Of a DNA stretch of 64,000 nucleotides, positions 51,391-60,523 are shown in pieces. The notes below the pieces were generated by a model, which did no database searches, was not told the DNA's origin, and was given only the letters and a program-made list of their open reading frames with translations. Made by a program: the position numbers and the translations under genes. Positions within the stretch are counted from its first letter, which is position 1; the number at the start of each line of letters is the position of its first letter. Source of the stretch: Saccharomycopsis phalli (Eukaryota; Ascomycota; Saccharomycetes; Ascoideales; Saccharomycopsidaceae); contig CP073214.1 of the NCBI GenBank assembly GCA_020342235.1, positions 124,001 through 188,000 of the forward strand, read 5' to 3'.

Positions 51391-54312
51391 TTAAACCAGA
51401 GACAAATCTAATGCTGATTTTGTAGATCTCAACTTTCTAGCAGGCGGTGGCGGTGGTGGCGGAAGCTTTTTCGCAGCACTTATTATCTTTTCTTTTATGG
51501 CTTTATTATGTGCTGGCGGAGGTGGTGGCGGTGGTCTCTTTCTAACATTTGAGGATGAATGGGATTCATGAATTCCTAACTTCGCATTTACTTGCGTTGG
51601 ATCCATGTAATTAGAAGGATTTAGCGGCGAACAAGTATGATGGAAATTGTTGAAAGAACTAACGGAACCAGTCATGGGTGATGGATTTTTTAACCGTAGG
51701 TTAGATAATTTCTTAGATAAGGTTAGTCTCTCAGTTGAGCCAATTAGATTAACCGAAGATGAAGATGACGACAATGAATTTGCAGTCGAGGATCTTGATA
51801 GAGTACTTGGTACAGAAGAACTTTCAAATAGATCCTGCTTTTTGTCTTGGATATAATTGTGTATGCCTAACCACTTAACTGTCAAACATTTCTTTGCCAA
51901 CTTCTTCATATTGTTATCATCAGATTTATACTCTAGAGCCTCATGCGACTTAAGCAAATCATTGATTGTGATACCACTTAAATATAATAATAGGTCGATT
52001 AGCTCCTTTCGCTTATAGCCAACGTCATAGTTAAACGACTTATCCAACTCCAAAGTTTTGTAATTATTGTCGTATTTTAAATAATTCAAAGATGTGGACT
52101 CTAGCAACAAGTATAACACTCTTAGGTAATTATCAATCAAAGAGTTTTGACTTTCAGGCGATAAATTAAAGAGTTCTCGAATGAATATATCCAACAATAC
52201 TTTCAAGTCATTGATATAAAAATCAAACGACATGCCCGTCTTAGACTTTGAAAGAATCGAATTTCTTCTCGATAGCTTTACCTCTTTGGTAGCGGAAGTA
52301 GTACCAGAAGGCTTGATTGGCATCTCTGGGACCTTATTAATTTTCTCATTAGTTTTCAACTCTTTAAGAATCAAGTACAACATCTTTAAAATAAGGATCT
52401 TGTTGCAATTATTCTGCTGTCTGTTGAAAATGAATATCAAAAAACCAATGAACTGTTTGAATCGTGACAAGTGCTCCTTCACAACACCATTACCACTCAA
52501 CCCAATTAAACAGTTAAATATCACATTCTGAATTTTTGGACGAATCGCTAACGTAGTGCTATTTTCATCTAGCTTCAAATAAGAATGAATGTCCTCAATA
52601 CTTAATGTGTCATCCTTGTAATCATATGATTTACTCAATAAATTTCGAAATTCCAATTGATGTATACTCAAATAATTGTCGGATTCGAACTGTGACTTCA
52701 ATTGATGCAAATTACGCTCAAATTCGGTTAAGTTGTCGAATTCTGGCTTGTACTCCGCCACAACCTTCTCGTATAAATCATCTACATCAATTGAAATCTC
52801 CACAGCAGGAGTTCCAAACATTTGCAGCAGATAATCTTCCTGAGCTTGCACTTTTTCCAATTCACGTTGTTCTTCTTGGTACCTTTCACCGAAAACTTGC
52901 TCGATTTTCTCATTTATCTTCAATTTGGATTCTATTATGGAGTTTAATTGATTTTTAATTTGAATAATTTTGATGTTTTTATAGTAATGTAAACAGCACA
53001 AGATTCTTTTGTCATACATTTCTTGTAGGACAGTTTGTTGGTGATTGATGAAAATGTATTGTTCATTAAATACCAACATTACTTCAAATTTCAAATAGTT
53101 AAGCTTTCTATTTTCCACCTTATTAATCTTCTTTAACCTTTTCTTGTACTGTTCATAATGACTCAAGCTCGTACTCAATTTATCCAGCGGTGATTCATGT
53201 TCCTCCTCTTCCTCGTCTTCATCTACCTCAAAGATAGATAAATCTTTCAATAAGTAATAGCTAATAAATTGGCTGTCAATTAATATTATGTCATTGAAGT
53301 TTAAAGAAATTAATTTCAAATAGTCACAAATTAACTTTAAATATACTTTGGAAACTAAAATCTTCTGGTAGTTGGCAATGATAGCTTTTAATTCCATATC
53401 ATGGTATATGATACTTTGTAAAATATCATCGGGGTTTTGTAACTTATCCTCTGCTAGATCATCTATCGCTTTTGTAATATCATTGGAGCAGTCGGGATAA
53501 AGTAAGTTCTTTTCTTTCAATAAGCACACAGTTAGATAGTAATGCTGTTCCTTAATGAATTCGCTTTCCAAAACTCTATTTAAGCAAAGATTATCGCTCA
53601 TCAGCTTCACATAGTCCAACAGGTAAAATTCGATTTCCTTTTCATTTTCAGTTAGAGTCTCACGAGGAATATCCGAGACTTGACTTTCGGTTTCAGGAGA
53701 TTCTGTTTCCTTCAACACCTTATTAAACACGTCATTTTTAATGATTGAATAAAATTCAATCATATTATTGAAGTAGAGAATCTTATAAAATATCTTGAAG
53801 CTCGAATATCGACTCAATATGTCGAATATAGATTCACTCAAGTCGCTCATTCCTTTCCCATTTTGATCTTCCTTGATTTGAATATTACGGATATCAAATT
53901 CCTCGTCCTCATCAGACTCTTCATAAAAATGAATCAATGCCAAGAAAATAAACCCCACAAAGATTTTAATGTTGATATTGTCTAACTGCTGGTTAAGATT
54001 TAGCATGGACAATAGCTTACCGATAATCATAGATTTATACTCTGGAACTTGAAATAACTTAGATTCAATTAATATCATAGAGCTCTTGTATAATACCTTC
54101 TCTGTTTCTCCTGATAGAAGTATGGAAAAATCATTATTGCTGGTGTGAGGTATGGACATGTAATTGGTGACAATAGACAAGTAGGCCAGTAATTTATTAT
54201 TGATCTGGTCAAAATGAATACTGTCTGTGTTTATAGATTCCAAGAATGTCCCAAGATATTCATAGTATTCCTTTAAATTGGTAAGTTTGATATCTTCATA
54301 GTTCATGATCAT
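51391..54312 (-). CDS. LDB17: LDB17 / SPIN90-type endocytic actin regulator
   Basis: Ldb17 is the yeast SPIN90/WISH homologue; it activates Arp2/3 to form linear filaments and works with Sla1 at endocytic patches. This 973-residue protein has a long helical N-terminal region. A conserved leucine-rich domain around 680-790 (LDIFIRELFNLSPESQ, YLRVLYLLLESTSLN, YKRKELIDLLLYLSG) matches the Ldb17/SPIN90 domain. Two polyproline runs near 926 and 951 (each seven prolines) end the protein, as expected for SH3 ligands of Sla1. It is about twice as long as S. cerevisiae Ldb17 (491). Two ATGs lie close together (54312, 54306). It is convergent with COP1, 74 bp apart. Confidence 0.75.
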   Translation of the reverse strand: MIMNYEDIKLTNLKEYYEYLGTFLESINTDSIHFDQINNKLLAYLSIVTNYMSIPHTSNNDFSILLSGETEKVLYKSSMILIESKLFQVPEYKSMIIGKLLSMLNLNQQLDNINIKIFVGFIFLALIHFYEESDEDEEFDIRNIQIKEDQNGKGMSDLSESIFDILSRYSSFKIFYKILYFNNMIEFYSIIKNDVFNKVLKETESPETESQVSDIPRETLTENEKEIEFYLLDYVKLMSDNLCLNRVLESEFIKEQHYYLTVCLLKEKNLLYPDCSNDITKAIDDLAEDKLQNPDDILQSIIYHDMELKAIIANYQKILVSKVYLKLICDYLKLISLNFNDIILIDSQFISYYLLKDLSIFEVDEDEEEEEHESPLDKLSTSLSHYEQYKKRLKKINKVENRKLNYLKFEVMLVFNEQYIFINHQQTVLQEMYDKRILCCLHYYKNIKIIQIKNQLNSIIESKLKINEKIEQVFGERYQEEQRELEKVQAQEDYLLQMFGTPAVEISIDVDDLYEKVVAEYKPEFDNLTEFERNLHQLKSQFESDNYLSIHQLEFRNLLSKSYDYKDDTLSIEDIHSYLKLDENSTTLAIRPKIQNVIFNCLIGLSGNGVVKEHLSRFKQFIGFLIFIFNRQQNNCNKILILKMLYLILKELKTNEKINKVPEMPIKPSGTTSATKEVKLSRRNSILSKSKTGMSFDFYINDLKVLLDIFIRELFNLSPESQNSLIDNYLRVLYLLLESTSLNYLKYDNNYKTLELDKSFNYDVGYKRKELIDLLLYLSGITINDLLKSHEALEYKSDDNNMKKLAKKCLTVKWLGIHNYIQDKKQDLFESSSVPSTLSRSSTANSLSSSSSSVNLIGSTERLTLSKKLSNLRLKNPSPMTGSVSSFNNFHHTCSPLNPSNYMDPTQVNAKLGIHESHSSSNVRKRPPPPPPPAHNKAIKEKIISAAKKLPPPPPPPARKLRSTKSALDLSLV

Positions 54313-54914
54313 AGCATACTGATTAACGTTGGTTCTTGTTATTAGCGCGTAATATTTGTAGATATTTTTGGTGGGAGCAATATAATATGTGCTGCTTTGT
54401 GACGATTTGCTGAGTCTTTAATCACCGTATTGGCTTTGGAGTTGGTCAATCTTTTCAAGAAATGTATGTGTGGTCTGTAAGAGTCAAAGAACCAGACTGT
54501 CGATTTATTTGAGCAAGTAGGTGAACAGTGCAATGACTCGCGGCAGGAGTGGTCCATAACCGGAGCTGCGCCTACAAAGATATAAGCATTGAAAAATGAA
54601 TAAAAGCCAATGTATATTAATAGTTGAGTTTCAGTTGCCGATTTATTACATTTATACTACTTTGGCTATAAACCTTCGTGCATGCAAGATTAATAGGCCA
54701 TGGGTCGTTGCCGAGTCGAGTCCATGGAACTCATATTGCTCTCAAGCTGTGTTATTGTATACATACAGCCTCTGTGAATCTCCAAAGAGCTTTACTGGCC
54801 CCATTTCCAATGCCAATCCTCGGCGTAGCCACTTCTATCGCAGTATATTTGTACAAATAAAAGTGCGGCCATTTGCACTACTTTTGGTTACCATTTCTTG
54901 GCTAACAGATTAAG
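54313..54914. other. LDB17 upstream region
   Basis: No gene is called. A 105-codon plus-strand ATG frame (54596-54913) and a 60-codon frame overlapping it lack recognisable relatives. A 71-codon minus-strand frame (54342-54557) abuts the LDB17 start and is probably chance. Confidence 0.4.
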
Positions 54915-55235
54915 CTAGCTGAACTCTTCAAACCGATCATTTGCCCGTAAAAATTCCCGGGTATCCTCTCTATAATCATTCAAGAAATCGTTTGTATCGT
55001 TCTTTGTAACCTCAAACAACTGCCGCCTTGTGACCATTTGCCGTGTTGACGGGTCCTTGAACTTTATGGAACACTCTTTGAATAGCCTAGTAAACGGCAA
55101 GCAGACAATTTCCAATTTCTCATTTATAAGGCACTCATATTGAACTAGTTCCTTCAACCCGCAATCTTGGCCATTGAAGCTGTTGAATAGCTGCTCTGCT
55201 TCTTTTCTGTTGTACACCTGGACTGGGGGAGCCAT
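54915..55235 (-). CDS. SOM1: SOM1, inner membrane peptidase complex subunit
   Basis: Som1 is a small intermembrane-space subunit of the Imp1/Imp2 inner membrane peptidase, needed by Imp1 to process some precursors. The 106-residue protein begins MAPPVQVYNRKEAE and carries the hallmark GLKELVQYEC followed by CLPFTRLFKEC. These match S. cerevisiae Som1 (RLKELVQWEC, CSPFKRLFEHC) and keep the paired cysteines. The open frame extends upstream to 55388 from a non-ATG codon, but homology starts at the ATG at 55235 (MAPP in both species). A Lys/Asp/Arg-rich C-terminal extension makes it longer than the S. cerevisiae protein (74 residues). Confidence 0.92.
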   Translation of the reverse strand: MAPPVQVYNRKEAEQLFNSFNGQDCGLKELVQYECLINEKLEIVCLPFTRLFKECSIKFKDPSTRQMVTRRQLFEVTKNDTNDFLNDYREDTREFLRANDRFEEFS

Positions 55236-55735
55236 AGGAGCAACAATAAGCGTTTGGATAATAAACAGTAGATATGATAGATAGAATTTAATTATAGTTA
55301 TCTGAATGACAATGCAATTACCGGCTAAATTTATAGGCCCAACAAAAGACAAGTAATTGTATCTCGTGCTAGTGCACTCTTGAGCCAAGACAAGTATTTT
55401 GAGAGTGAGATTTCACTCACCCTTGCATGATCTATTGCAAGGTTTAATCGCATAAAGACAATGCTCGAGTATTGGATGCAAGTGAAGCTTCGGGAAAGCA
55501 CCATTGGAATAATTATTGCTTTTCGCTAATAAACTATAGTTTGCGTTCTATTGTAATATTCTTGGATTTGGGGCTGTAGGATGGTTATCAGTCAACATAC
55601 CAACTTGTATTATACGGGTATCGTGCTGTATAGAAACGGCCACTACGATGACGCCTACATCTACAGTACTCGGCCATTTATTGTACTTCCAACTCTATAA
55701 ACAGAATCTTCTTAATATGCAATGTGGTAAAACCG
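55236..55735. other. SOM1 upstream region with twin hairpins
   Basis: The 500-bp region between MMS2 and SOM1, which are on the same strand, has no gene. Two adjacent perfect inverted repeats occur at 55403-55418 and 55421-55442; see findings. Confidence 0.45.
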
Positions 55736-56242
55736 TTAATACTCGGATCCCTCCGGAGGTTGCGGCAATTTCTTATTAGCTGGTATGGCCATTTCCTTTC
55801 TGAGTTCCAACAACACAGTCTCCATCGAGTAAGATCTCTTCCATGAGCTCAAGATTCCCAACTTGTTGGCATCAACAATCCCATTCGTTTGACTAACGCA
55901 TGGCAAATTAATTTTTGAATTGAATCGAACCATTGGAGGCCGGTCCGGATAGCTCTCGCCACATTCAATAGCAAGACTGTAGATTCGGTTTTCGTGTGAT
56001 GACTACATGTTAGTATACTGCCTCTAAAGGACTTTGAGCGCACTTACATGTGGTGGGCCGATTATCGTGGCATGCCATTTGGTCATGGTAATATCATCGC
56101 TGTCAGCCAACCCATACGAGCAAGACTCTGACCCAAGCCCTTTCTCCCCCTTCTCCAACTCCTCTAATAACTTAAAACTTCTTGGCCTATACTGTTATTA
56201 CAGTTCTTCATATTTATTTTTAGTTTCCACTTACATCGACAT
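55736..56242 (-). CDS. MMS2: MMS2 ubiquitin E2 variant, two introns
   Basis: Mms2 is the catalytically inactive E2 partner of Ubc13 that builds K63-linked ubiquitin chains on PCNA for error-free damage tolerance. Only the last exon shows as an uninterrupted frame. Joining exon 1 (56235-56242), exon 2 (56048-56186) and exon 3 (55736-56002) gives 137 residues, the length of S. cerevisiae Mms2. The product starts MSMPRSFKLLEELEKGEKG and keeps SYGLADSDDITMTKW, GPPHSSHENRIYSL, FNSKINLPCV and WKRSYSMETVLLELRKEM. Introns of 48 bp (56187-56234) and 45 bp (56003-56047) both begin GTAAGT. The second has a perfect TACTAAC at 56009-56015. The E2 active-site cysteine is absent, as expected. Confidence 0.95.
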
Positions 56243-56376
56243 TTCGTTACGTCCTCCCGTTGTATTTTCTATCGCCTGTTACTCTAATCATTGGTTGTGA
56301 GCGTTGTATATATCCACTGTAATGGTACATGTATATCCACAGGAATATTTATTGATTTATTTTATTTACACGTTCA

Positions 56377-58212
56377 CTAATCAAATTTAAACTCATAGTC
56401 GCCGCTATCCAGTTTTACTAACTTCCCTTCTCCAATCAATCTCTCAAACATATCTTGTGGAATCCATCCACCGGTAGACGCAAATGGAAGTTGTAACAAC
56501 TCCTTTTGATACTCCACAAAACTCTTTTCAAAATATTGAAGCTCTTCGTCAGTCCATTTGACAGGAAACTCGCCACTACCATCATCCTTCGCCAATTTAC
56601 TGTCAATGTAAGTCTTCCAATTGTGCTTTACCTTAAGTAATGCCTCCTCCACGAACAAGTTATCTAAATCAGTCTTGCTCGAGATCAATCTAGTATATGG
56701 CGACTTCAATTCCTTGATATATGGCGACACAGAAGCAATGAGATCTTTGTTGTTTTCATTCAAGTTCTTTTCCCATAAAAATTGGTTTCTGGTCCGCTTG
56801 TACATTAAACCATACTGGTACTTGTCTGCTTCTGACATTTCCTCGTATCCTTCAAGGTCTTTCACATTATAAACTTTGAAGCCATCATAATTAACAAAGT
56901 CAGGAGACAGGCTGTAAATAAATGGCTTGATACTGACATTTTCAAAATCCAAAAATATCATCTCGTCATTCTTGGTAATAATCACGTTTAATGGGTCAAT
57001 ATCTGGATGATGAATTAATGGCTTAAAGAGCTTTCCAATATTTGGAATAGAGTCTGAGTCTCTGTTAATCAAGTATGGTCCAACAGACTCCAATTTTTCG
57101 TAAACATTGATGGCCTCGGTCAACGCCTGTTTATCTTCAATATTCTTGGACGAATCGGCGTCACTTAACCCAAGTCGAGTTCTGAAACTTTCAATCTCCA
57201 TATTGGCAGCATTCTGAATAATCTGTTCCGGTTTGTCGGCATCAACAGGACCCAAAAATTGATTCATTGTTTCAGCCTTGACCTGGTCCTTGCCTTTCCA
57301 GAGCTTTCTTTCAGTAGATGGCCCAATTCTCCATCTGTTCTTCAACTCCTGTTTTTCCTCCCCGTTATAAGGTTCTCCCCGCAACTGCATTTTAGGGCTA
57401 ACATCGTTGGTGAAATACAACGAGCCAAAGCTATTGAACTCGACAGATAATAACTTCTTCTGAAATTTTGACAACGGTGAGATCACAGATTCTAATTCTT
57501 TAGTTCCCGCTTCTCCATCTTCCACACCAGGGTTCCACTTCTTCATCAACAAATCTCCTTCAATATACTCCATCAAGATATATGGACTTCGAATTGGATT
57601 CAATTGATGAATACCATAACTAACGATCCGTGGAACCCTCAATCCCAACTTCAATCTGCAAAAATCCAAAGTAGCTGCCTCTGACTGAATTTGTCTCGAC
57701 GTTCCGTACTCAGTAAGCAACTTATAAGGCAATCTGAGTACCAATTCTTTTCCGTTGTTAAGGGTAATCTTATAGATTCTATTATGTTTACCCTCATGTA
57801 TACTGGCTAATGTTTTGATAATATAATCCTTCTTGTCTCCTATTTCCCCAAAGATCTCGGTAATATTGTCTGGCAACACGACAGTATTATCTGAATTTCT
57901 CAATGGTGCTGCAAGGGCACCGTTAATCTCTGTCTCAATAATACTTTGCAAAACCTTGTTAAGACCTTCCAATGAGAAATCAGTAAACCGTTTTGCCTTT
58001 TCTCCCTTGTCATTCTTTAACCAACTCCCCCAAGAATACTTGAAAAAATTTTCCCGTTCAGGGTCGTTATCTTCAGTTAACTTAGTGTATACGGGATTGG
58101 CTTCGTCTCCTGGTTTTGAATTACTATAATTTCTCTTTGAAATAAGAGTGCGTCTACTTAAATTGACAAGTCTTCTAGAATTGACTCTAGAAATATACCT
58201 AATCATTGCCAT
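56377..58212 (-). CDS. AIM9: AIM9 mitochondrial kinase-like protein
   Basis: Aim9 is a mitochondrial protein with an aminoglycoside phosphotransferase/choline kinase-like fold; its substrate is not known, and loss affects mitochondrial inheritance in S. cerevisiae. This 611-residue protein (S. cerevisiae: 627) has a basic presequence (MIRYISRVNSRRLVNLSRR). The core contains NNGKELVLRLPYKL (ATP-binding lysine region), SPYILMEYIEGDLL (hinge), and HHPDIDPLNVIIT with LDFENVSIKPF. The last two occupy the positions of the catalytic HxDxxxxN and metal-binding IDxE motifs. The conserved sequence reads HPDIDPLNV, close to the family's HGDLHPGNI form. Two ATGs lie two codons apart at 58212 and 58206. 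Confidence 0.88.
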   Translation of the reverse strand: MAMIRYISRVNSRRLVNLSRRTLISKRNYSNSKPGDEANPVYTKLTEDNDPERENFFKYSWGSWLKNDKGEKAKRFTDFSLEGLNKVLQSIIETEINGALAAPLRNSDNTVVLPDNITEIFGEIGDKKDYIIKTLASIHEGKHNRIYKITLNNGKELVLRLPYKLLTEYGTSRQIQSEAATLDFCRLKLGLRVPRIVSYGIHQLNPIRSPYILMEYIEGDLLMKKWNPGVEDGEAGTKELESVISPLSKFQKKLLSVEFNSFGSLYFTNDVSPKMQLRGEPYNGEEKQELKNRWRIGPSTERKLWKGKDQVKAETMNQFLGPVDADKPEQIIQNAANMEIESFRTRLGLSDADSSKNIEDKQALTEAINVYEKLESVGPYLINRDSDSIPNIGKLFKPLIHHPDIDPLNVIITKNDEMIFLDFENVSIKPFIYSLSPDFVNYDGFKVYNVKDLEGYEEMSEADKYQYGLMYKRTRNQFLWEKNLNENNKDLIASVSPYIKELKSPYTRLISSKTDLDNLFVEEALLKVKHNWKTYIDSKLAKDDGSGEFPVKWTDEELQYFEKSFVEYQKELLQLPFASTGGWIPQDMFERLIGEGKLVKLDSGDYEFKFD

Positions 58213-58352
58213 TCTTACTATACTATAAACAAGATTATTTTTTCAGTCCCAAACACCCGTGACCCGTTTCTGATATTGTGAGGGTGTTTGCACCTCTATT
58301 TAGCATTATCACCTTTGCTCTTGCACCACTCAACATTTTCAACGGTTGTAAA

Positions 58353-60392
58353 TTATTTGGAGGCATTTACTAATTCCTCTGTATAATCACTCTCCATTAC
58401 TTGTAGAAAGTCCTGGTTATAGTCCTCATCGACACTACCATTAATCCCATTTGCAGGGGAGTGAGTTTTGAAATTCTGATCTTTTCCCCCAGATTTGCCT
58501 GTCAACAAATAAATAAAGTCAGAGATGCCGTATTTTAAGTCAAGTAGCTGCTCATTTAACTGCTCATTCTTTGTTTTCATTTTGCCAATTAATGAGAACA
58601 CATTAAGAAGCATACCTTTCATAAGAAACATGTCTTTTCCATTAATATACTCATTAATTTCAATTCTGTCGATTACTGTGCGGCATATTTTAAACACATC
58701 TGTTAACCGATCCCGTGAAACCGGAATATGAATTATGCTCGAAATAATATCATGATCCAAAGCGATACAACTTGTACCAGCCCAGTATGTGCTAGAATTA
58801 AGAGATTTCAATATCGCAGCAAAAAGTTTACTATTAAGCTCTTCCTTCTCTGAAACGAATAGATCGCGCTTGGTTTTATCATTCTTCACCTCAAGATATT
58901 TGATATTACCATAAATCACTTTGTTGATCTTATGGCTCTGCACCGCGTATGCACCAAAACTCTGCTGCAAGAAATAGCCGGACTCTTTTCTGAAAACATC
59001 GCTAAGAATCATGTTTGTTTCATCGGCGGAGTTGCTTTTTAGCAAGCTCAGTTCCATCATCTTATAAACTCTGTTGATTTCATCGGTCAATGCCTCGCCT
59101 TTGTTGGCATCATCAAGCGTTACTGCTACTCGGTGTATCCAATAGGCAATGAGCTCAAATGCCACAACATTAGGGTTGTGTGTTATAATGCTATCAAGCA
59201 TCTTAGATGATATTCCTGGATATCCCTCCATGAGAATATGCAACGCTAAAAAGAATCTCCCGTCAGGTTTAAGTTTTCTGCCATTATGGGCTGGGGCATT
59301 TCCAACAGAAGGAAACTCAAAATGGTATTTATCAAGATCAACATACTTCATAGTCAATCGTAAAGCTTTTAATTTTAATTCCTCTAATTTCGTCTGAACG
59401 GCAACCCTCAATATTGAAGTCATTAGACGCAAGTCCGCTACTTGTCTATAATTCAGTTTCTCCTCCAAGGAGGATAATATAACCTCGAATTTCTGCTGAA
59501 GAAATGCTTGGTCGCTTACTTTTGAAAGCGCTTTAAGCATTACATGATAGGTTATCGCGTCTGGGGCATGTGGGCCTTTAGGGGGCAACTTTTCAAATAC
59601 TTTCCAAGCAAATTCTTGGTTCTTCTCGGAACAATTTACAAGCGCGCCTAGCCCGGAATTGATATGGATCAAAGATAATATGATCCGGTTTTCTTTCTTT
59701 CGACGATACTGTTTCTCTAGCTGCTCGTACAATCTGGCAATACTTTTAAGTTTTATGCTGCCAACTTCTTTTCCATGCTTTGCTACTCCCTCAAATATGA
59801 TAGTGTAAGAATATTCGTCAAGCGGGATGTCCCATTTCTTTCTCCAATTCACCAAATTTAACCCCATCAGAAGATCTCTTTTGACTTGGAAACAGTGCTT
59901 CATCACATGGTTCATGCCTATAACACCATTATGCTTAGCCAATTTGCACAACATGATAGCTTTGGCTTCTTGGTTGCGTCGTAAAAATTTCAATACATCA
60001 CCAGCAACTATGAACAGATCCTTTAATTGGTTTCCACTTGTTCCCAAAAAGTTGTAAATCATTCTATTATCGAATTTCAGAAGCGTTGCAATGTCTTCCT
60101 CTGTGATATCTTTGTCTGACAGTAACAATGACTCTGCTCCAGGAATATTTTTCACTAAATGAGAGTATTTCTGGGCGCTATACTGATTATTTCTTCGGCC
60201 TTTGGTTTTTTCTATCAGCACAAGGTGTTTTTCCCTTCGAAGCGACTCAAGCACTTCTGGAACATGATCGATCTTCTGTAAATGCAGTTTGGCTCTTCCA
60301 TTAGCACAGTGGAATGAAGAAAATGTGCGTGAACTAAAATATTCTAGCTGATTAGCTCTATAAAATTTATTATATCTGGCAAACAAAGCCAT
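58353..60392 (-). CDS. Mitochondrial PPR-like protein
   Basis: This 679-residue protein has a plausible mitochondrial presequence (MALFARYNKFYRANQ...SSRTFSSFH) and pentatricopeptide-like helical pairs. The clearest are IPLDEYSYTIIFEGVAKHG and APDAITYHVMLKALSK, which carry the typical xxDxxxYxxxLxxxxK pattern. Such proteins bind specific mitochondrial transcripts for maturation or translation. Candidate S. cerevisiae relatives include Ccm1 and other organellar PPR factors, but the sequence seen here does not settle which, so no symbol is given. The frame opens with a GTG at 60401; the first ATG is 60392. Its start is 132 bp from the divergent CSN1-like gene. Confidence 0.68.
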   Translation of the reverse strand: MALFARYNKFYRANQLEYFSSRTFSSFHCANGRAKLHLQKIDHVPEVLESLRREKHLVLIEKTKGRRNNQYSAQKYSHLVKNIPGAESLLLSDKDITEEDIATLLKFDNRMIYNFLGTSGNQLKDLFIVAGDVLKFLRRNQEAKAIMLCKLAKHNGVIGMNHVMKHCFQVKRDLLMGLNLVNWRKKWDIPLDEYSYTIIFEGVAKHGKEVGSIKLKSIARLYEQLEKQYRRKKENRIILSLIHINSGLGALVNCSEKNQEFAWKVFEKLPPKGPHAPDAITYHVMLKALSKVSDQAFLQQKFEVILSSLEEKLNYRQVADLRLMTSILRVAVQTKLEELKLKALRLTMKYVDLDKYHFEFPSVGNAPAHNGRKLKPDGRFFLALHILMEGYPGISSKMLDSIITHNPNVVAFELIAYWIHRVAVTLDDANKGEALTDEINRVYKMMELSLLKSNSADETNMILSDVFRKESGYFLQQSFGAYAVQSHKINKVIYGNIKYLEVKNDKTKRDLFVSEKEELNSKLFAAILKSLNSSTYWAGTSCIALDHDIISSIIHIPVSRDRLTDVFKICRTVIDRIEINEYINGKDMFLMKGMLLNVFSLIGKMKTKNEQLNEQLLDLKYGISDFIYLLTGKSGGKDQNFKTHSPANGINGSVDEDYNQDFLQVMESDYTEELVNASK

Positions 60393-60523
60393 TCCAAACA
60401 CTGTATTTGGCTTTTATATTACTATTAGATGCTGTAAATTTTTTATGGGCACAGTACGCTTTTTACTAAGAGCACATAGATACACATCAACGGGGAACAT
60501 TCCATTGACAGCCATCAAAAATT

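Noticed and set aside
54596-54913. A 105-codon ATG frame between LDB17 and SOM1, with a 60-codon frame overlapping it.
   Set aside because: No family resemblance, atypical composition, and two competing frames over the same bases; the shorter one has no ATG start.
54915-55388. 157-codon version of SOM1.
   Set aside because: The upstream 51 codons begin without ATG and lack similarity; SOM1 orthologues start with MAPP, at 55235.
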